A DNA stretch of 64,000 nucleotides, taken from positions 1,266,224 through 1,330,223 of the forward strand of contig VWZP01006690.1 in assembly GCA_013396995.1 (NCBI GenBank), in the 5' to 3' direction. Made by a program: the position numbers and the translations under genes. The DNA comes from Dicaeum eximium (lineage: Eukaryota; Chordata; Aves; Passeriformes; Dicaeidae). Under the pieces are notes generated by a model. The model was not told where the DNA came from. It saw only the letters and a list, made by a program, of their open reading frames with translations, and ran no database searches. This document shows, piece after piece, positions 38,301 to 48,940 of the stretch (positions within the stretch are counted from its first letter, which is position 1; the number at the start of each line of letters is the position of its first letter).

Positions 38301-39770
38301 GCCTTGTGTAGCTCAAACACCATCACAGGTAACAAGACATTCAAATTCCTGGAGTCTGCACAGCACTACTGACACGAGCTCCTGTGGGACCTGGCACTTG
38401 CTGTCCCCACAAGAGCAGGATCCAAGAATGCAGCAGGAAGGGCTGCTGAGCAGTGGTGAAAGCGGCAGCAGGAAAAGGTGATGAGAGAAGTGCTGAAGAG
38501 CCCAAATTTAACCCTGTGAAGGCTGAACTGGCAGGACTGGGTCTGTGTGTGGTACTGCAGAGCCTGGGCAGTGAAACCAGAGCAGAGGGAGGAAGGACAG
38601 GGGACCACGAGCACTGAGGACCTGAGGGGCTGCCCAGAGGAGCTGAGCCTGGGCAGAGCCCTGGGGAGTGTCAGCAGGCTCTGTCCCCACCGGGAAAGGG
38701 CTGTGCCTGGATATCCACAGTCACAGTGGCTGTAAGCTGAGGGCAGAAGCACTTCAGAGAAAGTGATGCTCTGGGGTTTTTTTTGGTTCTTGGAGTGGAT
38801 GGACACTGTGTTATCCTGTTGCTTTTAGCTTTGGGGAGCCTCAGACAGGTAAGGATTTAATGCTGTCAAAACCTCCAGTCTGAGTCTTTCCTATCTCTGG
38901 GGTGGTTTTCCATCAGATCCTCTCACGTCTCTGTTGCATCATTTTACTGACACGCCAGATTTGCCAGAAATTCACACTTTTGCTGCACATCTTTCACACA
39001 CACACTGTACTGTGGGTGTGATCCTCATCCTGTGTTTTTATCCATGCTGTATGTCACCTTAAATGCACAATATTAGACAAAACTTCTCAGGAGCAATACT
39101 GTTTTAGGTACCAAATCTGTGTGGTTTAATGTTATCATTTCTAACTGAACGTGATATGTTGAGCTGTGTGAAGCTGTTGCCCCATAAATACCTGAGATGT
39201 GTTTATTTGTGGCTCAGCTTGCTGCCTGGTGAGCAGGGGCTCTCTCACACATTCTTCTTGTCATTCTTTCGTGTTTCATTTTCTTACGCTCCCATGGTTG
39301 GTTGTTTTTTAATGCCACGAAGATGAAGTTCCTTCTGTGATAAAAAGCCTTAGAGCCACTATCAAAGTGTGGCTTTGCTGAAGTTAATCCATCTCTCATA
39401 TCACTCTTACCTGTTTGAAATGCTCCCCTTTTATTGTAGTGAGGCCTTAATGTGGGTGTGATGTGTAGGAAACAAATCCCTCAGAGGGACATCCCACAGC
39501 CTCCTCCTGGGTGCTCCTGTTCCCCTGGGCTCTCTTCCAGGACACAGTGCACAGCCTCCCCTGCAAGAAATCAGTGCCAGCACTTGTGGGTACACCTGCA
39601 TTGCTCAGGGATAGCCCTAAACAATTAGATTAGAAATTCAGGATAATAAGACTGTCTGTGTTTCAGGGATGATATTAAAACAGTGAAGTATTTTCTGGAA
39701 GGGATTACAGTTCTTTTGATAGAAGAAAAGCAAGACCAATTTCTGTTGGGAATAGAGTTGATTTGGATTT
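35331..39770. other. Unique AT-rich non-coding sequence
   Basis: No gene is supported. The 36,104-36,607 plus-strand frame is 167 codons and begins with ATG, but it shows no domain, signal peptide or splice context, and a second frame overlaps its start. An AT-rich stretch at 37,401-37,640 (CCAATGG, ATTAATTAGGG, repeated TATATAA) reads like a conserved non-coding element, without proof. Sequence at 38,360-38,720 is GC-richer. Confidence 0.5.
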
Positions 39771-39831
39771 GGGAAGGACCTAGGTATTTTTGGGAAGTCC
39801 CTTCCATCCCATAGTTCTGCATTCTGTGCTT
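39771..39831 (+). mobile_element. Probable CR1 LINE 3' end, plus strand
   Basis: The phrase GGGAAGTCCCTTCCATCCCA is followed by TAGTTCTGCATTCTGTGCTTC. This matches the ending of many CR1 elements, where GGTCCCTTCCAACC is followed by a short repeated tail of ATTCTATG or ATTCTGTG units. Only the last 60 or so bases are recognisable. The sequence upstream (39,640-39,770) may belong to the same element but is too diverged to claim. Confidence 0.5.
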
Positions 39832-40046
39832 CATCATTTCACAGACAGTCTACCAAAAAGCAAAAGTCTTAATGGAGGCTGTTAAAATAGAAATCTGTCA
39901 GGTTTCTGTGAATTACAAGCCAAGCAGAAGATCTCCAGAGAGAGGGAGAAACAACCCTGAAAAGCTTGTACTCAGATGGGTCTACACCTGAGAACATTAA
40001 CACAATGTGAAAGCCTGAAAACATCTGCCATCAAGTGAGATCCAGG

Positions 40047-40077
40047 AGATCTGTGTGAAACCAGATCTGTGTGAAAC
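40047..40077 (+). repeat. 16-bp tandem duplication
   Basis: AGATCTGTGTGAAACC at 40,047-40,062 is repeated immediately at 40,063-40,077, lacking only the last base. Such a perfect short duplication points to recent replication slippage. Confidence 0.85.
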
Positions 40078-40179
40078 TCTGACTACAACCTGTTCTGAAC
40101 ACGCAGGAGCAGCTAAAAATGTGGAGATATGGAAGAAACTTGAAGTTAAGGGACAACAAGCAGTGGAAAATAACTATAA

Positions 40180-40250
40180 TTTATATATAAAATAATATCT
40201 AAGCTAATATAAATATTACTATTAATATAAAAATATAAAAGAATATGTAA
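40180..40250 (+). repeat. AT-rich low-complexity tract
   Basis: About 70 bases are almost wholly A and T (TTTATATATAAAATAATATC, then further TAATATAAATATT-type sequence). There is no regular period. It would be masked as low complexity. Confidence 0.8.
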
Positions 40251-40411
40251 TTTGTATCTTGTTTTCTAATGTCTGAGAATTGAAATCTTGAGTCACTTTT
40301 CATACTTAATAATATTTATGAAATGGGTTAATTGAATTATTCAAGCTCCTGAATTTTAAAAATATTTTCTTTTAAATTTTGATCATGTTATGGGTAAAAA
40401 CTATCCTGGCA

Positions 40412-40422
40412 TGACGTGACGT
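40412..40422. promoter_or_regulatory. Overlapping CRE-like sites TGACGTGACGT
   Basis: Two TGACGT hexamers sharing a G lie within CATGACGTGACGTTTGGG. Both CpGs are retained in strongly AT-rich surroundings, where methylated CpG normally decays. TGACGT is the core bound by ATF/CREB factors, and TGACGTG also resembles the XBP1/ATF6 core. Function is not shown; no promoter or exon adjoins it. Confidence 0.25.
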
Positions 40423-41766
40423 TTGGGGGAAGAACAGTGTGAAGGAAATTACATTTTGGTGTTATATTTTAAACAAGGTAGCATGTAATGTTTTGACAAT
40501 CCCTAGCTTTTATTAGCTTAGGTATTCAGTTCTAATGAAAAGCTTAATAATAGACCATGACCACCTCTGTAGAGAAAACACAGAGGCTGAAAATGTTACA
40601 GAAATAGTGTTAATGGGTGAAATTAGGAAATGATTACTTTGTAGGGACAGGGATAGCATGCACACTCTGCTGGCTGCTCTTTGAGTAGAAATAGCAATGC
40701 AGCCCCTCTAAAACACAAAAACATGCTGTGGCTGGGCTGAACTGGAGTGTGCAGGATGAGGGATCCTGCAGGCTTTAGGCAGCAAATTCATCTCTTTGGG
40801 TGGTAGATGGGAACATGGTGGGCAAACCCAAAGCAGTGCAAACTGGCAGGAAGAGTTTTAAAATGCTGGCACATGAGGGTGTGTTCAAAATTTGCTGCAA
40901 GTCATCAGGTGTCATATTGTTGAGGAGCACTTAGGTTTGTTTGCTGAATTAGGAGGTGTAAAAGAATGAAAAAAGCTGTGAAATGAGGGAGAAGGTTATA
41001 ATAGGGAGATAATAATGAAGTTGCTCAAATGAGGAAGTAAATGAACAATGCTATATGCATCTTTCTCTAACTTATGTATGATGGCAACAGAAAAGCTTGA
41101 ATTGAATTAAAATGAATATATTTTTATCCAATAAACAGTTCTCCAATTTTCCTTACATAAAGCCCACTTTTTGCATAGATCAGAGGTGATTTCTTCATAG
41201 TGTTCTGTGCTGGCTGTGCCTGAGGCTCACTATTGAACTTGGAGGAGTCTTTGGGATTGATTTCTTTGGGAGTGCTAAATTAGATACTTCCACTGATGTA
41301 TTTAGATGTGAAAGGAAAATAGGCTTGATGAGGATTTTAAACTACATGGCAATTTAGGACTGAGATATGCACAATTCCTGTTTTACCAGCCAGCATCTCG
41401 CTTGTACCATTAATGGGATCTCCAGAATTTCAAGCTTAATGAAGGTTTCAAATGAAAGATGTTTGGATATTTTACATGTGTTAAACTTGTATTTGATATT
41501 TTGTTTTGCGATTTCCTTTCTCTTAAATATATGTCTACTCCTTACTCTCTTTTATTTTTTCCTCTGAGGTGGAAAATTTGTTTTAAAAAGTCACCTGATG
41601 CTGAGAGCAGAACCAGAATCTGTGTCCAGTGTATTGGCTCAGAGTGAGCTTTGAGTGACACTGAACAGGGTGGTCCCTCATAATGGCCAAAGTGACTGCT
41701 AGGGGGATGAAAAGACAAGGTTTCTGTACTGTGATTCCCTCTGCTGATTTTTAATACAGATATTTT

Positions 41767-41787
41767 GTTGATTGATTGATTGATTGA
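41767..41787 (+). repeat. (TTGA)5 microsatellite
   Basis: Five TTGA (GATT) tetranucleotide units in tandem within unique AT-rich sequence. Confidence 0.9.
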
Positions 41788-44700
41788 GTTTTCAGGGAAT
41801 CCACACTAAGTACAGCTTTTGGACCTAGAGACTTTCCCAGCCTTTAATAGTTATAGACCAAAAAAGAATCTGTTTAATCACTCTTAGCATGATTTATACT
41901 TTGGCTCTCCACAGAGCTGCTTTTAAATATTCCTGGGGTCAGAGAAGGACGAATAATCCACAGTATTTGTTCGCTGCTAAACACACAAATGCATTATGAT
42001 CACAGAGAGCAGGAGCCCTGTCTGTGGGTGCTGTGGTGGTGTCACAGCCTGTGCCTGCTGAGGGAACAGCTCCTCCCTGCAAAGCCAGGGACAGACCCAG
42101 GCTTTGGTCCTGCTCACTTGTCCCAAACAATCAATTTATCTGTGCAGCCACACTGATGCTCCAGCTAAACTTGCTGCATTAATTATATCTGCCCTGAGCT
42201 TACAAGCTTTTAGAGCTATTTGGAACATAAATTTTGCAAGCTTGCAAGTCAGCAAGGGGTTTTCTTCCTCCAAGGTACCCAACTTGCAATTAAATGGAGC
42301 TGCCAGGTGCTGGTCATTACCAAAATGCTCCTTCAATCTGTGGATTTAGGATAAAGGATTGATATTTCTAAGTTATGGAATAAGTACCAGGGAATGGTTA
42401 TACTTTAGGAGACTGTGTTGGAGACTTTCTGTCACTCTCAAAATGGGACTTATTCAAGTATGTTCTTGCCAAGGAATGTGACAGAGACATTTTCTTCAAT
42501 GTGTTCCTTTACAAGTTAAAAGCAGGAGGGAGGTGCATTACACACATTTAAGCCCACAGCTGGCTCTGCTGTGCAGTCTTGGTGCTGTGAGTAGTTAATG
42601 GTGGAGTATTCGGGCTCTGACAGAGCTGTATCATTTTTAAAATGCTACTAATCATATACCACAAATTCTGCTTTAGAATGTAACAGTCCCTGTAGTGGTG
42701 TCTTAGTGCACTTAAGGAGGTCTCTGTTTGCTCCCTCAGGATGAGGTGAAATGTGTAATTTGGGAAATCTGAACAGAGAATTTGTGAAGAGACGGCGCAG
42801 AGACAGGAGCATCCCTGAGCCCATGTTATAAGGTATTTCCCAGGAAACAGTATAGTTTTGTGAGATTCTGGATGCTTCCTCCTGTGTTTCCTTAAACAAA
42901 CAATCTGTTTGTGGATAGCTTTCATCACCATGCCTGAATTTTTGTATTGGTAACCACACTTATTCAGACAGTAGTCTTTAACTGGAAAGTGTTCTCAAAC
43001 TGTTAGGTGTTCTGATGAAGTAGGAAGGAGAGCTTTTATCCACCAAGCATTGTTTAGGGTCAATGACTAGTTTGTGGTCCACCAATACAAAAAAACTACT
43101 GGGTGTCTGTATGATATGTATTTTTGATGAAAGATTTAATTGCTCATTTAAATTCTCTGGCTTCTGTTTAATCTTTTCCAGTGGTTCAGCTGCTATAGGA
43201 GAAGAATGTAAGACATATTATATTGCTCATTACCTACACACATAAATATTTGAATGTTTTGGTATTTCAGTCCTCTCTGTTGTAGGGACTTTGTTTTGAA
43301 AAGTATCTTCTTATATCAAGCCACCGCAGACTTCCTGATTGTTCCGAACACGAGTTCTTAGCAAAATAAATGGCAACAGAGCTATAAACTGAACTGAAGA
43401 GAGCTGCTTTTAATAGAAACCTTCAGTCTCAAGTCTTCTGCAGATGCTCTTGGAAGACAAAATCTGGAAAATGAGCCAGGCTGGGACAGCCCCAGAAAAC
43501 AACAGTCCAGGGACCTATAGCTTGAACTCCATCAGTGATTCCTGTAAAACACCTGAGTAAGGAGGGAGCCCTAGCCGAGCCCTCGTGTGCCCCAGGGTAG
43601 GGTGGGAGAGTTTCTTTGGCATGTGATAAACATTTATCTCTCTTTCTGAAGGGATGTTGTGAGCAGGCACTGCCAGAGAATGCTGCTCTCACAAAGGGCA
43701 GCCTCTGCAAAGTGGGTCATGGGGGGCTGCAGGAGTTACTGCAAAGGTGAACCCAGCAATGGCTCCTTTGATCTCTGCTGGTTTCTCTCCTTCTCTCACC
43801 CCTCACTCCCAATTTAGATCAGATTCCTTAACGCAGCTGCTTGACTTCCAAAACTGCTGAACGCTCCGGTCTCCCTCTGAGAGGAGGGAACGGTTACTAT
43901 GGCTTCACTGCACAAGAACAGATGCATTCCAATCTGCTGGTACCAACCACACTCTTGGTGCTTCAGGCTTTTGAAGTCCAGAATAGGATGGGCCCACAGA
44001 TAGCCCAGATAAGGCTGCCCTGGCTCCAAATTCCTTGCACTTCATTTCTGATACTATAGAGGGTATCAGTGAAAAATAACAGGAGAGGTCTGAGTCCTGC
44101 TTATGCTGTTCCTTGCCTGGTGTTTCACCAGGTTTCGGACTGATTAAGGGCTCTAAGAGAGGGTAATGCACTCAGATGAGCCAAAGGCTGCATCTGGGAC
44201 TGATCCTACCCTCAGTGTACAAAGAAACAGTCAATGCTTCTTTATATTTATGTGGACATATATAGTTATGGACATATGTGGATTAAAAAAGGGGGGATGG
44301 AGAGCCATGGCAATTTCCAGCAAGAGGGAAGGAGATTTTGGTGTTTATGCTATTTAGCTGTTGATATATTGCAGGCTATTAAAGGGAAGAGAGTGCACAT
44401 TGTACATTGCAGTTGAGAGAAACTAATTTTCAGACTTTGGGGAAATCTGAGTGGGGATCTGAGTGGTGTGGTTTGAACCCTCCCCTCTGTGCAACGTTAG
44501 TGAGTGAATCATCAGAAACATTTTGACATTCTGCCCATGCAATCCTATTCACTTCAGCTCATTTCTAAAACCTGATTCTGTGCTCTGATGTATTCATTCT
44601 GAAGGGAGTCGGGGTGGACTGGGAATAGTTTCTGGATCTTTTCCTCCATCACTAACTTCTATAGGGGCTCTAAATAGAAATGTAGCATACTTTGCAGAAG

Positions 44701-45504
44701 CACATGAAATGTCAGTTCTACAGTGCTGTCATTCATAAGAACTCAGTGATGTTATGGTAGTCAGCTCGCTAAAATCACAGTCATTTTGGCATTTCTCTGT
44801 TTTTTATCTTTGCAGAAAATGGTGGCTCTGAGTAACAGCCTGTCTAATTTGAGTGAGACCTTCCATTAAATGAACAAATAAACTCTCTCTTTCTGATTGT
44901 CTCAGATCTTGAAAGGTTTTCAAAAGTCCTTTTTTTGCTAACATCACAAGGCTTTACAGTTTAGAAAGCCTAGAATTCAAAGCTTCATCTATATTTTTAA
45001 TCTACAAAAGTAAATCTTCTGCACATCTTAGACTTCTGGTAAGTGGGTCTCTTATTTTATCCTCCATTATTTCTTTTGATTGTAGTTTTACTGCTGTGTT
45101 TTCTAAAGTACCACAATTCATTTCTTTCATATATGAAAATGCATTTAAAGACTTGTCCATCTGCAAGGTCATTTATTTTGTAGGCATCTTTATAAATCAA
45201 CCCAAGTACTCTAAACATCATAGCAGGTTAATTTATAAGTGCCCTCAGTGGGGATGCAAGAAGATTTGAATAAATCATTGAATTGCTTAAGACTGGAGGT
45301 CAGGCAGAATAAAGTGGAAAGTGGGTTATTGGAGTGATATCTCTGGGGGGAGAATTAACAGAGCAGTTTCCAAATAACACAGAAATACCCCAGTGGGCAT
45401 GTGGGACAGGTGAGCCCAGACAGAGTCACCTGCCCAGGAGCACAGTGAGGACACGTGCACTGGGTCTCCTGTGCTGGCAGGGGTGGTGACAGCTCTCAGG
45501 GACT

Positions 45505-45528
45505 GTGAGCCTCAGTGTGAGCCTCAGT
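45505..45528 (+). repeat. 12-bp tandem duplication
   Basis: GTGAGCCTCAGT occurs twice in direct succession, with the first two bases of a third copy. It is a simple slippage product in a slightly GC-richer stretch. Confidence 0.8.
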
Positions 45529-46913
45529 GTCTGTCTAAGGCACGTGGTGGCTGCGAGGAAAGGGGATTGTTGTTCTTGCCTGTTACTGACAGCTACTAGA
45601 GAGCCTGTCCTGAGATGCTCTGGGGGGTTGTGCTGCAAGGAACAGTGCCTAAGTACAATATTTCACTGTCCCCAAGGCTGTCCTCAGGATGAGCCAAGGC
45701 TGATGAGGCCAGGAGGAGCAGCCCTGTGGTGTGAATGGCACAGCCAGTGCAGCCCCTGCTGGGTGTGTGCAGCTCCCTGTGTGATTCTGCTCCTGTGCCA
45801 CTCTAATATATCCTCATCCTATGCTCCAGAGGTATGTGTTTGTCTTGGCTAAATTCCTCCTTCTACTTAAGCTCTATCATCTCTGAAAGGTTGTGGCAGA
45901 GCAAGAGCTGGCACCCAAATTTCTTTCTTATCTGGATACCATTTAATTGACTAGTCACTTTTGACTTTTTATACAGCATCTCTTCCATGTGTGACTTTCT
46001 TTTCATTCTTGTTCTGACGTGAACAGGATGTGATATGCTCAAAACAACATCTGAGGCTATCAAAACACAATGAATGGTGTCTGAAAAATATAAAAGAAAA
46101 GGAGAAAACATTAAAAAGATTTAGTTGCAGTGAAAGAGCATCTCATCTTCCTACATGATTCTTGGCCTCTGAGGCTTACCTTGAGGTGAGCACAGGAATC
46201 ATCAAAAGTTGCCCTTTCTTTGACAGTCAGGACTTATTTATGTGTCTGCTGAAGCCCTTTGCACATTAATGCCCCGGCCCTTTGTTGGCTTCCCTTTTTC
46301 TGTGGCTTGGGCAGGACAGCTGTAACAACTTCACTGAAATGTCCAAGAGCAGAATAAAATCAGTCTTGCAAAGAAACGTTAGTTTCTTTATCCTTGTGGG
46401 ATTGTGTGTCTATACAATAAAAGGGAGTTCAGTGTTCCTTACTGGTTACTTAGAAGATTACCCTTCCAGCAGCCTCAGTTCACTGAGGGACTTAAGCATG
46501 GATTTAATTTTAAGCACAGAGTGAAGTGAGAGCCAGTTGTCAGCTCTGTGCTTTTCATCTCCCCAGCTTGAATTATCTTCCTTGCTGCTCTGATCATATC
46601 TTCCACTTACATATTCTCAGTCCTCTATGGCTTCCTATCTTGTCACCTGTTTCACAGGCCTTAATCTCACCTTAAAAGAGCCACCCAGCTCTTCCTGTCT
46701 GCAGGGATTTGCCTCACACAGAGGCAGCCTCTCAATCCCTGAGCACAGGGCTGCTGCTCTCCTTCCCTTGGCCCTGTCCCCCACCCCACCAAGGACCTTG
46801 CTGCTGCTCCCTTGCCACATATGCCAGCACTTTCCCAAATAATTCTCTGCCCTTATTCCTCTCACTCTTCTTATTGTTCTTTACCATAATTTCATTTGAA
46901 TGTAGGGTACAGC

Positions 46914-46957
46914 TTAATTCTCTGTGAAACTCCAGAACAGGTTTCACAGAGAATTAA
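46914..46957. repeat. Perfect 17-bp inverted repeat, 10-nt spacer
   Basis: The left arm TTAATTCTCTGTGAAAC (46,914-46,930) is exactly reverse-complementary to GTTTCACAGAGAATTAA (46,941-46,957). The spacer TCCAGAACAG separates them. The next outer base pair fails on both sides. A 17-bp perfect arm is well beyond what short hairpins in the rest of the window show. The 44-nt stem-loop is shorter than a usual microRNA precursor, and no flanking duplication marks it as a transposon. A template-switch event is the simplest origin. Confidence 0.93.
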
Positions 46958-48867
46958 ATTCTTAAATGACAGGGTCAATATTCTTTGTAAGAGCTGCAAA
47001 TTCAGGTGCAAAGGTTGGATCTGAGCTCCAGCTGGCTCAGGGTTCATCCCTGGCCATTGCATGGAAAGAAGAGTGTGTGGTGCTTGAGGAAGGAGCCCCA
47101 CAGAGAGACACCACTGTGCACAGTGTTTGCATTTTGCTCACACATTAATGTCTGTGGGTGCTTTGTTTTAGAGCTGATTGGAAAGACTGATTACATCAGT
47201 CTCTTATTGAAGGAAGGTATTTGCAGAGGACAATAATAAAAGCTATTAAAGCTTCAATACATCTCACCTTTCAAAACTGCAAAAAATTTCACCCTTTCCT
47301 ATTTTTTGGTATTCACCTTTTTAGTTCTTCCAATTTTAACATAGTAAAAGTAGTAAAACCTCTGGTGAATGGCCATTGAAACTTTTGCTACAACTTGGAT
47401 GCTAGAGGACAGAATTTGGTCCCTCATGAAGTTGTGCTACTATTCACTACCGGTAATATAATAAATCAGTTCACTCTTTTATGATAAACTGCACTTTAAT
47501 TCTTACAAAGCACTGTAATTTCACTCTACTGAAACACTTTTTCTCCCCAACAAAGCTAATTTCAAGTTATGTTTATTTACTTGACTAACCTTGTCTTTGC
47601 TTGTTGCATCACTTGTTTTTCAGTAAATGCTGCTGGGATTTACTGTGACTTGTTAACTATTACTTCCACCAATTGCCTGTTTAAATTGTGTTATTCAGAT
47701 TGTAGCATGACTGAAATGACAGGAATTAAAAATAGATCCTTTTCTCTGAAGCTCAAGATTTGGAACCATAAAATACAATGCCTGGAAAACTTGTTAAAAG
47801 CCTGGATTAATTCTAAAATTCATAAATAAAATGATTGCAGCAATTAACTTCATCTCTCTTAAGAGACTCTAACTATACAAGTTAATCTCTGAAGGTTCTT
47901 TGAAAGTGTTGCCCACAGTCATTTCCAGGCACGAGGTCTCAGCAGAGTCCTGTCCTACTTGAGAGGTTCAGGCTCACTGAGGCAGGATGATTTCCAACTT
48001 GTGCTCCTAGGAGTCTTGGTTTTGCTGGGAATGTGCTGTGGGAGTAAGAGCCAAAAGCAGTTGTGGCAAATAATCATTAGCAAAGACTTTTATAACCTTT
48101 CTTATAAGTCAGCTCTGACTGCATTTCCAAATGTGTCACTGCCACGAGCAAGTTACTTTGTTTGTGAGAATTAATTCAAATCTGGTAACAAACTACTGGG
48201 ACAGTTTTATCTGAACTTCTGCTCGTAAATTTGAAAATGCCCCATTTACCAAGTGACCAGTTTTACTTAAACATTTTTCAAACACTGCCTTAGAGAATTA
48301 GAAAGACCAGGAGAGGGAGAAGAGTTTCCATTTCTGTTTAAAACCTGAGCAAGAGGTTTTTAATGATCTTTAGTCTGCAGCTCCCACGGGGTAACTCAGC
48401 ATCGCAGCAATGTGCTGTTAATTAGCTAGGTTGGATAATTGAACCACGGCTGCGTGCAGCTCAATCTGAGTGACAGAGCTGCTCAAAAGGCAAAATAAAA
48501 TGTATGTGATATGAAGCTGTTCAGCTCCCCGTGCCTTTTCAGCCTGCAATAGGTACTGGAGCTGGCTGTTTAAAATTTGGCTCACTGTTGTCCACAGATG
48601 TTGGTGGTGTTGCAGTCCCTAGATGATACCTGAAAGCTACTGGTCATATCCTTCAATCCAGAAAAAGAGTGAACAAATAAATCCCAAAGGAGCTGCAAAG
48701 CTCCATACTATAACTGAAGAAATAGCTTAATTGTTCTGTATCAAAGGAAAAAATGCCTTGTTTTCCTGGCAGGGGCAGGAGGCAGATGCACACCTTCACA
48801 TTTGGACTAAGCTGGCCATTCCCAAGGCAGCTCTCATCCAGGAGCCAGGGATCTGCAATGCAGAGAT
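46958..48867. other. Unique non-coding sequence
   Basis: No gene is supported. A stretch at 48,370-48,480 keeps several isolated CpGs (CCCACGGGG, CATCGCAGC, CCACGGCTGCG) together with TGTTAATTAGCTAGG. This is the texture of a conserved regulatory element, although conservation cannot be judged from one sequence. Confidence 0.5.
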
Positions 48868-48940
48868 GAGTATCACTACCTTCAATTTTACAGATCAGAA
48901 AACTGAAACACAAAAAGGTAAAATTAATTACCCCAGATCT
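48868..48940 (+). mobile_element. MIR/CORE-SINE-like fossil
   Basis: The phrase CAATTTTACAGATCAGAAAA is followed by CTGAAACACAAAAAGGTAAAATTA and then ATTACCCC. It lines up, in order and spacing, with the MIR 3' half: CCATTTTACAGATGAGGAAA, CTGAGGCACAGAGAGG, TTAAGT, CTTGCCC. The preceding TATCACTACC fits the TATTATTATCC of the same consensus. Orientation is sense on the plus strand. Such amniote-wide SINE remnants are rare in birds and usually survive only where the sequence is constrained or slowly evolving. Only about 70 bases are recognisable; no tRNA-like head is seen. Confidence 0.6.

Larger units (their letters stand above)
39832..46913. other. Unique non-coding sequence
   Basis: No gene is supported. 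It contains a 16-bp tandem duplication (40,047-40,077), an AT-rich tract (40,180-40,250), a CpG-bearing double CRE-like site (40,412-40,422), a (TTGA)n microsatellite (41,767-41,787) and a 12-bp duplication (45,505-45,528). A match to part of miR-137 at 45,281 and one to the miR-124 seed at 45,537 were checked and rejected. Open frames of up to about 127 codons are paired with shadows and unrecognised. Confidence 0.5.

Noticed and set aside
45281..45300. ATTGCTTAAGA, an 11-base match to miR-137
   Set aside because: The rest of the mature sequence does not match and there is no hairpin.
45533..45560. TAAGGCACGTGGTGGCTGCG, which shares the seed and several further bases with miR-124
   Set aside because: Mismatches fall in the mature region, which is invariant in vertebrates, and no complementary arm lies upstream to form the precursor.
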